DNA of 64,000 nt from assembly GCA_963082975.1 (NCBI GenBank), contig OY720344.1, positions 9,535,580 through 9,599,579 of the forward strand, read 5' to 3'. A program made the position numbers and the translations under genes. Positions within the stretch are counted from its first letter, which is position 1. Every line of letters begins with the position of its first letter. This DNA is from Labia minor. Its lineage: Eukaryota > Arthropoda > Insecta > Dermaptera > Spongiphoridae. Below, in pieces: positions 11,482 to 21,796 of the stretch. The notes beneath the pieces were generated by a model that worked only from the letters and a program-made list of their open reading frames with translations, ran no database searches and had not been told where the DNA came from.

Positions 11482-12258
11482 TATAATTCATAGTTTTAAC
11501 TTTACTTTCTTTTATCAAAATTAAAAGACTAAAATTTATTTTATCATTTATAGAATTTATTTTGAATTCAACCATTTTAGAATTCAATCTATTATTAAAA
11601 AATGTCAATCATAGAAAAGTGTAAAACTGTTTCAATGAAAATTTAATAATAAATTTCATCTTTAAAATTTGTTACAATTAATATTTTAAAAATATATAAT
11701 ATTTATACCAATTTGAAAAAAATACGAAAAAAAACTAAAAATAATTGAATCTAAACATTTTGGGGGCTTCCATAAAATATTAAAAACGAATTACTTATTT
11801 ATTTTGAATAAATATTGTTAAAAACTCTATAGTTTATATCCATATAGTTTTGATGAATAATTTCATAATAAACGATACAGTCAATCTGAAAATTAGAATA
11901 TCGAGGAAAGAAGAACAATCATTTCCGTTCTGTTCTATTCAAATCCATCCAATTACTATACTCCTAAATTCCTTTTCTTTTTTTTGTATCGTTTTTTCAT
12001 CGCACTTATGGTATACTCACCAGTCACGTTTCCCAATTGATCATACAGTTTAAATTCTTATCATTAACATTCATGCCCCAAGACCAATGCTATCTCCTCG
12101 ATTTTATGTATTTAACTATGATCGGTCATCTGTACCATGCCAGGTCAGTCACTCACAAATATTTGATAAATCAATAAAGAAATTCCAAAATAAAAAAAAT
12201 TATAAATTTTTTTATCACTTTTTTTAAAGAAAAAAGAAAGATAATTAAAAACAAAATT
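11482..12258. other. AT-rich intergenic stretch
   Basis: No gene recognised. The 67-codon + frame at 11850-12053 has no family signature and looks like chance. Confidence 0.5.
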
Positions 12259-13272
12259 TGGAGTGTTTCCACTCGACTATCTCGCAAAGTTGAATTGTAT
12301 AATCAAGCTTTTTTCTATATTTGAAAATTAATTAAAATTTTATTCTATCCGATCATAAGATTTAAGGTTTCTCTCTTCTGAATGAACTGCATTTCTCAAA
12401 AGTTGATAGAAAATTACGAATTTTGAATAATGCTGGTGTATCAAATTCCATTATTCTAGCTCAAACCGTTAATCTTGTCTACATACACATATACACACAC
12501 ATAAAGAGAGACATTTTTCTCAACCTTAGTGAAAATGACTCAAGGGCCTTCAAAACGTATTAAAAACATCAAAAATTTTCGTGACCGCAATTGCTTACCT
12601 TCATTTTTACTATCTCGCATTTTCGATGTTGAGATTTTGATGTTTTTATACGTTTTGAAGGTTCCTGAATCATTTTCACTAAGGTTGAGAAAAATGTCTG
12701 TCTGTCTGTGTGTGTGTGTGTGTATGTAGACAAGATTACTCAAAAACGGTTTGAGCTAGAATCATGAAATTTAGTACATGGGCATTATTCAAAATTCGTT
12801 GTTTTCTCTCAACTTTTGAGAAATGTAGCTCAACCGGAAGAGGGTCATTACTTACAACGATTTTCCTCTAAAGTAACCGTAAAAATATGTAACATATATG
12901 GTTGATAATTTTTCACATGATTAAAAATTGTATAAAACTGCTATATATAGAATTTCAGCTTGATTTAATCGCTGAAAGTAGCAGAATTAATTTTTTAACA
13001 CTGCAAATCTCACGCGCCAACACGTGACGTGGTGCCATCAACAAAGAGCCAAACATGCACTGGTTTAATAAATATTATTTATTAATTTTAATTTATAATT
13101 TATAATTAATTAAATTTAATTTAAATATAATATATTATGTTATTTATTCCAATTCAAATTGCGAGATAGTCGAGTGGAGACACTCCAGCTAATTAAGTCA
13201 AAATTTAAAAATTTAATTCCGGTACTTTCAACGATTCAATCAAGCTGAAATTCTGACGAGATAGTAAAAAAT
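12259..13272. repeat. family A repeat nest: a forward copy with an inverted copy inside
   Basis: A forward copy starts at TGGAGTGTTTCCACTCGAC (12259) and runs to about 12604. An inverted full-length copy follows (3' stem-loop end near 12606, 5' end at 13187, complement of TGGAGTG). 13191-13272 is again forward-strand family A tail ending CTGACGAGATAGTAAAAA. The palindromic layout explains the overlapping frames on both strands at 12529-12743. Confidence 0.8.
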
Positions 13273-14770
13273 GTTAAAAATTTTGTTAATTCAAAATAAA
13301 AAAAAATATGATTAAAAAATAAATTCATAAGAATAATATCACCTTAATCATTAAAATACATTCTTGATATATATATAAAATAACAGAAGCATGAAGAGCA
13401 TCCAAATGTTTTAGAGTTAACTCGACAACATCTAATTAAAGAATGGCTGATTATTTGATTCTGGTGGTCTTTCATCAGCCAATAGGTCGATTGAATGCAT
13501 GCTCAACACGAATCAATCATCTCTTCCCGTTTGATTGAATGATCAACTCGTGCACAAATCCAATTCTGGCAAAAGTTAAAACAGGAATCTTATCAGAGAT
13601 TATTAGATGAAGAAATTTTATATGGCCTAGAAAATTTGAACCTGATGCTCTCTATGAACTAATACAAATATTTTATTTCTAATTGATTAAAGATATGTAT
13701 ATTAGTTAATCAAGTTTAATTACTTAATAAAATACATTATCATTATCAGACATGTGAACATATATCATTTCAAGCAATTAATTTTTTTTTTTTAAAAAAA
13801 AAAACATTATTAAATAAGATTTTATATATTTCAAAATTCATTTTTTTAAAGTATTTATATTTACTTATTTGTTTAATAAATGTATTAATAAAATTATATT
13901 AAAGATAATTTGTATTTATTAATGTTGTTTATACTGAAATTTAAATTACCATAAGATTAATTTTATCTTCTCATGAAATGTGACTCATCTTGACAAACAA
14001 TAAAGTGTAGAAACTAATTTTAAATTTTTATCTTTACTAGACTAGTTGGCACTATATATAAGACAAAGTTTATATGACAACAGGTGATAAGTGGAGAGGT
14101 TCATTAAACCAATATAGAGAATAATCTCTTCAATTTATAGAATACTCCTTGGATATTGAATAATTTCAGTATTATTCAAATTATCTGGACATATTTAAAT
14201 CTATTCTATTATAACTTCTCAAATGCTGGTTAATAGTGATATTTTTTAGATGAAAACTATTTTAACCCTTATGTGAGATCTTGTAAATTAATTAAATACC
14301 TAAATAAATTAATAATATTAAAATTGTAATATAAAATAAAAAATAATAAATCAAGATTTATGACATTATTTGATTTAGTTATGAATAGTTATATTAGTCT
14401 ATGATTAGATTAATGTATTTAAATTTTAAAATTTTAAATAAAATTAATACTTAAATTATCAATGACCGATGAAGCTTTTTAATGAAATTAGACAAGTAAA
14501 AATAAATCAAATTTTAATATTTCATATATTAGCAATGTTAAAGACCTAAATTATAAATGATATTTTTGAAAGGATATGAAGAGATAGATTGAATTAAAAT
14601 GATCTTAGTAAATTGATTTAGAAATTTTAAATTTTAGAAGATTATGATATTTTCGATTGACAAAAAATAATTTCACATAAACAATTTTATTTTAAGTAAG
14701 GTTTGTTTTTATTTAATAAAATATCTTATAATTCGAATTAATTTACATTTATTCTTCTCAAATATATAAA
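13273..14770. other. AT-rich intergenic stretch
   Basis: No gene seen. 13440-13570 is slightly less AT-rich (GCCAATAGGTCGATTGAATG) but has no recognisable content. Confidence 0.5.
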
Positions 14771-14772
14771 TA

Positions 14773-14957
14773 CGAGTGCAGGTCAATAAGTCCGTGACTT
14801 TTTGAATTTCCTGTCTCTTAAATGAAATGACAACACTGCTCCTATCAGCAGCCAACTATCAGCTGACTCCTGTCGAAATTTTAACCAGCTGGCTCTTTTT
14901 TGTTTGATAATACAATAGCAGACTACCTCTCGATTTGTGAAGAAAATGGAAATTAGT
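14773..14957 (+). mobile_element. mariner element (second family), left part up to the transposase start
   Basis: Begins after TA with CGAGTG and then CAGGTCAATAAGTCCGTGAC, which recurs inverted at 17530-17554. The segment ends in ATGGAAATTAG (ATG at 14946), the first codons of a mariner transposase (MEIS...). The frame resumes 2.3 kb away at 17256. Confidence 0.85.
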
Positions 14958-15115
14958 TGGAGTGTCTCCACTCGACTATCTCGCAATTTGAATTGGATTA
15001 AATAACATAATATATTATATTTAAATTAAATTTAATTAATTATAAATTAAAATTAATAAATAATATTGGCTCTGTTAATGGCAGCACGTCATGTGTTGGC
15101 GCGTCAAGTTAAAAA
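14958..15115 (+). repeat. family A repeat, 5' part only
   Basis: TGGAGTGTCTCCACTCGAC, CTATCTCGCAATTTGAATTG and on to GTGTTGGCGCGTCAAGTTAA, after which similarity stops. The 3' stem-loop is absent. Confidence 0.85.
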
Positions 15116-15787
15116 TCCGTCCTTGCTTTTATACCCCTTTGTAATCTTCCATTCCCTTTTCAAATATAAATCATTAATAGTTAATTAATAGGAGAGATAA
15201 TAATTTAATTATTATTATTATTCCAAGGTATTCATTGGTGGGCGTTAAGAGGGGTCTTTATACAAGGTTAATTGACAAATTTTTAACATTTATTTTTGCA
15301 AAAATTTTAGTTTTAATTATGCATTTTTTCTAAAACTAAATATAGGCTATTTAAAATCAATGTTAATTGATATATAATTTAATTGAATGTAAATTTTAAT
15401 ATACATATGTTTCCCATATGAAAAAAATAAAAATTAAATTAATTTTATAAAATCTATTTTATAGAAGGATTAAAAAAGTTTATTAATTGCTAGGATATAT
15501 CAAATATATTTTTTAATATTTAAAATTAATATTTTAATTATATATAAATTGTTTTTTTGATAAAGTTAAAATATCCAATAAGGTTGAGGAAAGGAATATA
15601 AGGAGTTTTAATGAAAAATTCAAAAATTAATTTACTTATATACAAAAATATTTATTAAAATATAAAATTAAGAATACAATTATATTAATATAATATAATA
15701 TTTACATAGGATTGGAGAATAGTAATATTATATAGATTTTACATTATTTATAACAAAATAAAAATTAGATATTATATAAAATAATAA

Positions 15788-16102
15788 TTAAATTCTTAAA
15801 TTATAATAGTAATTTCTTTTTCTATGGACTACATTACTTGTTAAGTCCAGATTTCTTCTCCTTGATCTTCGACGATTAATCGGGTGATTGATCACCGTCT
15901 CGATGTCATCCTCGTTCGGCGGAATATTTTCTTTATTTGCCATTATATCTAAAAAATTGATGTCACCACCAACTAATCTTACCGGGGTTTCAATTCTTAT
16001 TGATTCATCGTGGAAAACGTCGAAATGTCTACTATGATGATAGTAATTGAGTCCTTCTTCAATGATATTGTGAAGAACATTCCACTCCTGTTTTAAATCC
16101 AT
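15788..16102 (-). CDS. small KEN-motif protein of unknown family, inside a mobile insertion
   Basis: An open frame of 104 codons on the minus strand. It starts at the ATG at 16102 in the context CAGAATGG and reads MDLKQEWNVLHNIIEEGL at the N-terminus. Around residues 56-64 is NKENIPPNED, a KEN-box-like motif with prolines just downstream, as in APC/C degrons of mitotic regulators. A basic RRRSRRR run follows, then a Tyr-rich end. I see no signal peptide or membrane segment. I do not recognise the family; a cell-cycle or nuclear role is only suggested by the KEN and basic motifs. Real-gene evidence: codon use is less AT-extreme than its surroundings, a TATA box and initiator lie 150-190 bp upstream, and AATAAA (minus) lies at 15651-15656. 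TTTTTTTTTTGATTTCAG just before the ATG looks like a splice acceptor, but I find no good donor, so it may be unspliced. It lies inside an insertion into a mariner. Confidence 0.6.
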   Translation of the reverse strand: MDLKQEWNVLHNIIEEGLNYYHHSRHFDVFHDESIRIETPVRLVGGDINFLDIMANKENIPPNEDDIETVINHPINRRRSRRRNLDLTSNVVHRKRNYYYNLRI

Positions 16103-16251
16103 TCTGAAATCAAAAAAAAAACAAAAATAATTAATGATATAGTAATTATAATAAAATGAAGAGGACCGATGAGGGAATCAATATTCAAGATTGTTTGGTT
16201 GTGTTGGTCAGAAAATTTCTTGAGAGCAACTTCTTGCCAAGAGAACTGAAC

Positions 16252-16288
16252 ACTGAATGAGTCTCAACACAAATTTTCTGTATATATA
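16252..16288 (-). promoter_or_regulatory. TATA box plus initiator for the KEN-motif gene
   Basis: Minus-strand TATATATA at 16288-16281. An arthropod initiator TCATTCAGT (16260-16252) places the start about 30-34 bp downstream of the TATA box. The predicted 5' leader is about 150 nt. The spacing is canonical for a focused RNA polymerase II promoter. Confidence 0.6.
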
Positions 16289-16699
16289 CTCTCTTTTTAA
16301 CAAAGGAATCCAATTTGCATGGGTCATACAGGTACCTTTTGTATTGTTATTTTGTTTTGACCCTTTGAATAGCCAACATTTTCAGGTAAATCTTTTCAAT
16401 TCAAAATAAACAAAAATTTGGAAAAAAAAAATATTTTTTTTCTTTCGTATAATTTCATAAATATAATTGAAAATTGTTTAGGCTATTTTTAAAATTTTGA
16501 CATTTTGTAATATTTATGACTTTGTTCAATTTTTCATCTATTGTTATTTATTTTTTTTTTCTATTACAAATTGTATCTATCCTTTCTAACAAAATACAAA
16601 TAATTTAAAAAACTAAAATTCATTGTTAAATGAACAATCCAAAAGGAATTTCTTAATTAAAATAAAATTTTAAAAATTGACAATGATAAAAAAATTAGC

Positions 16700-17254
16700 T
16701 GGAGAGTCTCCACTCGACTATCTCGCAAATTTGAATTGGATTAAATAACATATATTATATCTAAATTAAATTTAATTAATTAAATTATAAATTAAAATTA
16801 ATAAATCATATTTATTAAACCAGAGCATGTTTGCCTCTTTGTTGATGGCACCACGTCACGTGTTGGCGCGTGAAATTTGCAGGAAATTCTAAATATAGCA
16901 GTTTTATACAATTTTTAATCATGTGAAAAATTATCAAACATATATCTTTATTTTTACGGTCACTTTAGAGGAAAAAAAATCAAATCGTTGTAAGTAATGA
17001 CCCTCTTCCGGTTGAGCTACATTTCTCAAAAGTTGATAGAAAACTACGAATTTTGAATAATGCCCATGTGCCAAATTTCATGATTCTAGCTCAAACCGTT
17101 TTTGAGTAATCTTGTCTACATACACACACAGATAGACATTTTTCTCAAACTTAGTGAAACTGATTCAGGAACCTTCAAAACGTATAAAAACATCAAAATC
17201 TCAACATCCAAAATTTTCGTGATCGCAATACTATCTCTTACGAGATAGTAAAAA
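16700..17254 (+). repeat. family A repeat, complete copy (type copy)
   Basis: A 555-bp copy with every part: 5' TGGAGAGTCTCCACTCGAC, CTATCTCGC sub-terminal motif, AT-rich block, GC-rich CACGTCACGTGTTGGCGCG block (E-box 16857-16862), CTCAAACCGTTTTTGAG, short CA tract, ACCTTCAAAACGTATAAAA, and the 3' stem-loop CTATCTC-ttac-GAGATAG plus TAAAAA. The 3' stem reuses the 5' sub-terminal sequence inverted, the layout of DINE-1/Helentron-associated elements. Confidence 0.85.
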
Positions 17255-17557
17255 GTGAATTTTGTGTGCTCATTAAATTAATTTTTGTATAAAAAAACAT
17301 CACTGAAACTGAGTTTTTGCGCCGTTTCGTAACCGTGGACGAAACCTAGATCTACCAAAACCTAGTCAAAACAGTGGGTTTTTCGGGGTGAATCGGCATC
17401 AAAGATGTCCTCGACAAATATTATTATTTGGATGTGATAAAAAGAGAAACGTTGTACGATGTGTATAGAAGTCAAAGAGACTACATTGAAAAATAAAATA
17501 ATATTTTATTCAAAACCTGTGTTTCATTCAAAAAGTCACGGACTTATTGACCTGTTG
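17255..17557 (+). mobile_element. mariner element (second family), right part
   Basis: Continues the N-terminal frame (EFCVLIKLIFV, stop), then FLRRFVTVDET, the block with the first catalytic Asp (VDET), and remnants towards the C-terminus. It ends with the inverted TIR GTCACGGACTTATTGACCTG and TA at 17558-17559. Internal deletions and stops make it inactive. Confidence 0.85.
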
Positions 17558-17653
17558 TAAATATTTTGCCGTGAGAAAATGATATTTTAATAATAAAGAA
17601 AATTTAATAATTTAAAACTTGTATTTATGTCAGATGAAATAATTTATATCTTA

Positions 17654-17888
17654 GAGTCCGCCCCTTTTTAAGTCCAAAGGGAAAAAGCGGTTTGTTACTC
17701 AAACCATTTTAATTTTAAAATAATATTATTAATATTTAAATCTTAATAAATAAAAATAAAATGATTAAAATCTAGAAATAAGTTCTTATATATGAATTTG
17801 GGTGCGGTCTAGTTGTTATTTTACTCAAAACACATGGATTGACTAAAAAAACGATTTTTGCCTTTGGACTTTAAATAGGAGTGCGCCC
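17654..17888. mobile_element. MITE, possibly PIF/Harbinger-type
   Basis: Sub-terminal inverted repeat AAGTCCAAAGGGAAAAAGCG (17671 on) and, inverted, TTTTTGCCTTTGGACTTTAA. Both flanks carry TTA (17651-17653 and 17889-17891), the usual PIF/Harbinger target duplication. The outer termini match only partly. Non-coding, 235 bp. Confidence 0.55.
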
Positions 17889-17891
17889 TTA

Positions 17892-18872
17892 ATGAGATAC
17901 ATCTTATATGAACAAATTAATATTAAAAACTCCCTAATGTCTGTCCGTTCTTGTGATACTGTGTATTTTTAATTGTGGTTACTTGTTGTTATTTTTATGG
18001 AATTTTTAAAATCAAATTTCTACATAATATATGGTATACTGTATATAGATAACCATAGATCAAATGAATGGTACTTAAAACATGTGGTTAGGGAAGTTAC
18101 TGAATAAAATCATTTAAAGAGTAGTTTATAAGTTTCTTTCCTCTGAAAAATTTCAAATTATTCTTATTAAATAACAATAATAGTTATATTTATATTAAAG
18201 ATAATAGTAAAATCAATTTCTGAAATTGATTAGCTAAAATGTAAAATGGAATTTTTAACTTCTGTTTAATAACTCTTTTCAATAAAATTAATCAACTTTA
18301 GAATTTACAACCTTAATAATTATTTAAAATCCTAAATTATTCTTTTTTCCTTGTTGGTGAGATGCAATCAGCGGAGTATAAAGGGGAAAGAGCGCCAAAT
18401 TTAGAGGAACGCCCATATAAAAATAAAATATTTTTTATATTCATTATTTTTTAGAATTTATTAATTAAAATTGATTATTTTCCATGACACATTGATTTTC
18501 TTAGCAATAAATAAATTATTTTTACTTTAATAATTCCAAATAAAGGCCAGAACGCTAAATATTTTATTATTGACAACAAGAGATTGAATAGTTGTAATAT
18601 TATTTATAGGAAAACTATTTATATAGTCAGAATTCATAATAACTCAAAAAAAAGTTTAATAGACAAAAACAAGAAATTACTAATAAAAATAATGAAACCT
18701 AAGAATTTGTATGAAAGGGTGGCAAATTTTGTTTTGCCAGGGGCGCTTATAACCCTACAATCAGTTCTGGACAAATATGAAAATTAGTGTAAAAATATTC
18801 TCGTATATGAATATTTCTATTTTAACAAATTTTTATGATAATATACAAATAGAAGGTATGGAAGTTGATATA
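17892..18872. other. AT-rich intergenic stretch
   Basis: No gene recognised. Two short GC-richer spots at 18360-18420 and 18715-18765 contain GCGCC in opposite orientations and may be ends of an old element, but I could not align them as TIRs. Confidence 0.4.
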
Positions 18873-18880
18873 ATGTAGAG

Positions 18881-19170
18881 TAGTGGTTCTCAACCTTTTT
18901 GGACCAAACGCCCACTTCGTAAGGCCGGCTTCATAATTCGCACCTCCCCCTATAAATTTTAACAGATAAAAATTGCCTGATAATCCCTAATATAAGGTTG
19001 GTACACTTGGTGATACTTGGTGATATCTTACCGTTTGTTTAGATTTGAAAATGATTTCGCCCCCAAAAAATACTATCGCCCCCAAAAATAACTTATCGCC
19101 CCCCAAAATCGCATAGTCAAATAATCGCCCCCTTTAAGATGTTGATTGCCCCCCAGATTGAGAATCATTA
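18881..19170. mobile_element. hAT-type MITE with 8-bp target duplication
   Basis: A 290-bp element beginning TAGTGGTTCTCAACC and ending GATTGAGAATCATTA, flanked by perfect ATGTAGAG duplicates (18873-18880, 19171-19178). Inside is a row of CGCCCCCAAAA-type units (19058-19155). Confidence 0.88.
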
Positions 19171-19178
19171 ATGTAGAG

Positions 19179-19249
19179 TGCTCTAATATCAAAAAATACA
19201 AAATAGTTATATCAATTTATTTTTATTTATTTATTAAATTATACTATCC

Positions 19250-19293
<44 letters not shown>

Positions 19294-20604
19294 TTAATTA
19301 AAAAGGACAAGTTTATTTAAGAGTGAAAATCCAATATCATAAAATAATAAGGAAATAAAAAAATATGAAAATTATAAACAAAAAAAGTAAGAGACTTTAA
19401 TGCTTTCATTCTTAAATTGGCAAAGGAAAATAAAATTCATTCTTGAAAATATTTTACTATAATAAACCTTTTATACTTTTAGATATATGTAATAAATATA
19501 TTTTTGTTTTGTTTTGCTTATATTATTTTACCTTGAATTATTGGTATTTTTAAAATAATAGATAAGTATTTAATATAATAGATGACTATTGATATCAACT
19601 TGATTAATGATTTGATATCAAAAAAAATATAAAATATTTTTTTATTTTATTTTTAATAAACATAAGAAACATAATACTTTATTCTCAAAAATGAAAATGA
19701 AATATATATTTTTATTATATTTTTTAATAAATTAACCATTTATAGGAAGTATAATGTATGGAATAATAAATTTAAGTATGTATACTAAAATGGTTATATG
19801 ATATTCGAAGGATTTTTTATTTAATAATTTAAAATAGTAAATAAATATGAATGTAAAATTCTTAATTTTGGTTAAATAAAAAAAAAATAAAAACTAAATA
19901 AATAATATATATATATTCTAAATTGACCTTGGCAATTCAAATGAATATATTTAATTTTAAGAGCATCTTAAACACAATTTGATCTTTATAGGTATATTAA
20001 GTGAAATAAAAGTAGGAATATTTTTTTAATAGATTCATTGCTTTCTTTTCAATGATATTTAATATTAAAATAAATAAATCCATTATAATAAATTGATTGA
20101 TATATTCATTTTTTTTTAATAAGTAGTTATATATTTTTAGAAATATCCCATTACTAGAATTGGGTGATTTTTTTTTTCTTTAATATAAATTAAAATGAAA
20201 ATTAATTTTAAGAAATTATAATAAAAAACAAATCAATTCATAAAATCAAATTTTAAATTTAAAATAAATAAAATTAAAGATAAGATCTCTTATAAAGAAT
20301 TTATCTAGAAGATTAATATAATAATTTTGAAAAAGAGACCTTTTCCTTCAAATCAATCATAAATATTTTCTTTCAACAGAAATCGATTTCTTTTGTTTTT
20401 TTAGTATGTTTTTATATTTACATATTAATAAGGAAGTGATGATAAGGTAAAATGGTGGATGTGATGGTGGAAGATTAATAACTATGTTGATGTTGAGAAC
20501 AGAATTAAAACGATTTTTGTTAGAATTTTTCAAGTTCATTCAAGATAAGATATTGCAAAATTGACATAATGTGTTTAAACAGGTGTAAATGAATAATGTT
20601 CTAG

Positions 20605-20643
<39 letters not shown>

Positions 20644-20669
20644 ATTAGAGCGAGAGAGAGAAAGTAAGA
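19179..20669. other. AT-rich intergenic stretch with TA microsatellite
   Basis: Contains (TA)n at 19257-19289, and (TA)n followed by (TG)n at about 20606-20644. No gene seen. Confidence 0.55.
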
Positions 20670-21049
20670 TAATAGTTAAGGATAAATGTCACCTCTCGGA
20701 TTTTGATGTAACTTCGGTTTGGATATAGAAAAATTAAAAGATTAATTAATTAAATAAATTCCCTATATCCAAACCGAACCAAAAAAACCGAAAATTAGTG
20801 AATAAGTGAATAATTAGTGAATTAGTCAATAAAACATTACTTAATGACTTAATGGCTGCACACACACACACACATTTCGACGTTCTTAACCAGCTAATCT
20901 GTCAAACTTAAAAAAAATATTTATTTATCTGGAAAACTAGAAGTTTCCCCGCTATATTGCCTAAGGAAAAAGTTTCTTAGAATTAAACAAGGAATCAACT
21001 GGCGAAGTTTCATCAAAATCCGAGAGGTGACATGTATCGTTAACTATTA
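20670..21049. mobile_element. TIR element with internal perfect hairpin
   Basis: Inverted termini of about 46 bp with few mismatches: TAATAGTTAAGGATAAATGT on the left and the complement of TAATAGTTAACGATACATGT on the right, both continuing into CACCTCTCGGATTTTGATG. TA at both ends suggests a Tc1/mariner-type target. Inside is a perfect 16-bp inverted repeat, TTCGGTTTGGATATAG (20713-20728) against 20763-20778. Its 3' half is family E sequence (compare 7935-8045). Non-coding. Confidence 0.75.
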
Positions 21050-21099
21050 CCAGAAAGTAAAATATGTTGTTTTTTTTAAAGAATATTTGTTTAGTGAAG

Positions 21100-21666
21100 A
21101 AGGATTGTTAGGGTTGGTGTAAGTTTGGCTCGTTTGTGCATGAGGCTTGGTTGTTTGGGAGTCCGTTCTGACCCTAGACACGCTGTCGTATAATGTCGGG
21201 TGTCCGAGGCACATGACTCAGAGCTCCGAGGAGCCGATCAGGTAGGGTGACCGGTGTGATCACGCAGGGTTTCTGGGATCGATCTGCCGGGGCGCGCGCA
21301 TTCGCATGGCAAGACGAGCTCGCCTCCCGTCATTGGTTGCCCCGAGTCACGCCATCAGCTGATATCCTCCTCGCACCCCGCCATCGGCAGTGGCAGCGCC
21401 GGCCATTCCGCAGATTGCAAGCCGAGAGAGGAGTTGATGACGTCCCCACCCGCCAAAGATCGACACATTTGATTTGGACCAAAAGAGACACGGTGAGCCC
21501 ACGTGGGACCCTCCCAGACAGGATACTTAGGAGACGACGTCCAGCCAAGACGACCAGTCGACTACCACCCTGTCAACTGACAACAACAGTTGCTTACCAC
21601 AGTCCGCAACCCTACACTCTTCTCTTGACTTAACTCTTACTCTCAACAAACCAACAACAACAACAA
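21100..21666 (+). promoter_or_regulatory. CpG-rich promoter and candidate non-coding first exon, probably of the fatty acid synthase gene
   Basis: About 560 bp of GC- and CpG-rich DNA in an AT-rich desert, ending in CAACAA followed by a perfect splice donor GTAAGT at 21667-21672. Visible factor motifs: TGACTCA (21214-21220), reversed CCAAT box ATTGG (21332-21336), SRE-like TCACGCCAT (21347-21355), CRE-like TGACGTC (21438-21444) and E-box CACGTG (21500-21505). No TATA box. FAS at 35193 begins with a splice acceptor just before its ATG, so it needs an upstream non-coding exon; this is the best candidate in the window, giving a 13.5-kb intron. In vertebrates FASN promoters use SREBP, NF-Y and USF sites. 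The link to FAS is inference; another gene's exon is possible. Confidence 0.55.
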
Positions 21667-21796
21667 GTAAGTTATTCATGTCCAACAAAAACAAATAAAC
21701 AAATTTTTAAATTTATATCTATATATTTATAATTTTTCAAAAATTGTTTTTTTTTTTAAGCGTTTTATAAAATAAAAAAGAAAAAGACCCCCATTG

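Larger units (their letters stand above)
14958..17254. mobile_element. composite Helitron-like insertion carrying a captured gene cassette
   Basis: The insert splits a mariner at its start codon region: ATGGAAATTAG on the left joins TGAATTTTGTGTGCTC on the right in one reading frame (MEIS, then EF.VLIK). The insert begins with a family A 5' end (14958-15115), continues with 1.58 kb unrelated to family A (15116-16699), and ends with a complete family A copy (16700-17254). GT is present at both outer junctions, either as a minimal duplication or by chance. The structure matches read-through past a missing terminator to the next one, the accepted route of Helitron gene capture. Two independent insertions could not place foreign DNA inside the mariner without a further event. 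Class assignment and the capture model are inference. Confidence 0.72.

Noticed and set aside
12529-12743. Overlapping frames on both strands with His/Thr repeats
   Set aside because: They are translations of the CA/TG tract and the palindromic family A nest.
14783-14986. 67-codon minus frame at the mariner left end
   Set aside because: Antisense to the mariner TIR and leader; it runs across the insertion junction.
18584-18787. 67-codon + frame
   Set aside because: Asn/Lys/Ile-rich AT-driven translation; its end overlaps a possible transposon terminus.
21247-21633. 128-codon + frame in the CpG-rich block
   Set aside because: Composition-driven frame with no recognisable domain; the block is better explained as promoter and untranslated exon, and the frame stops before the splice donor.
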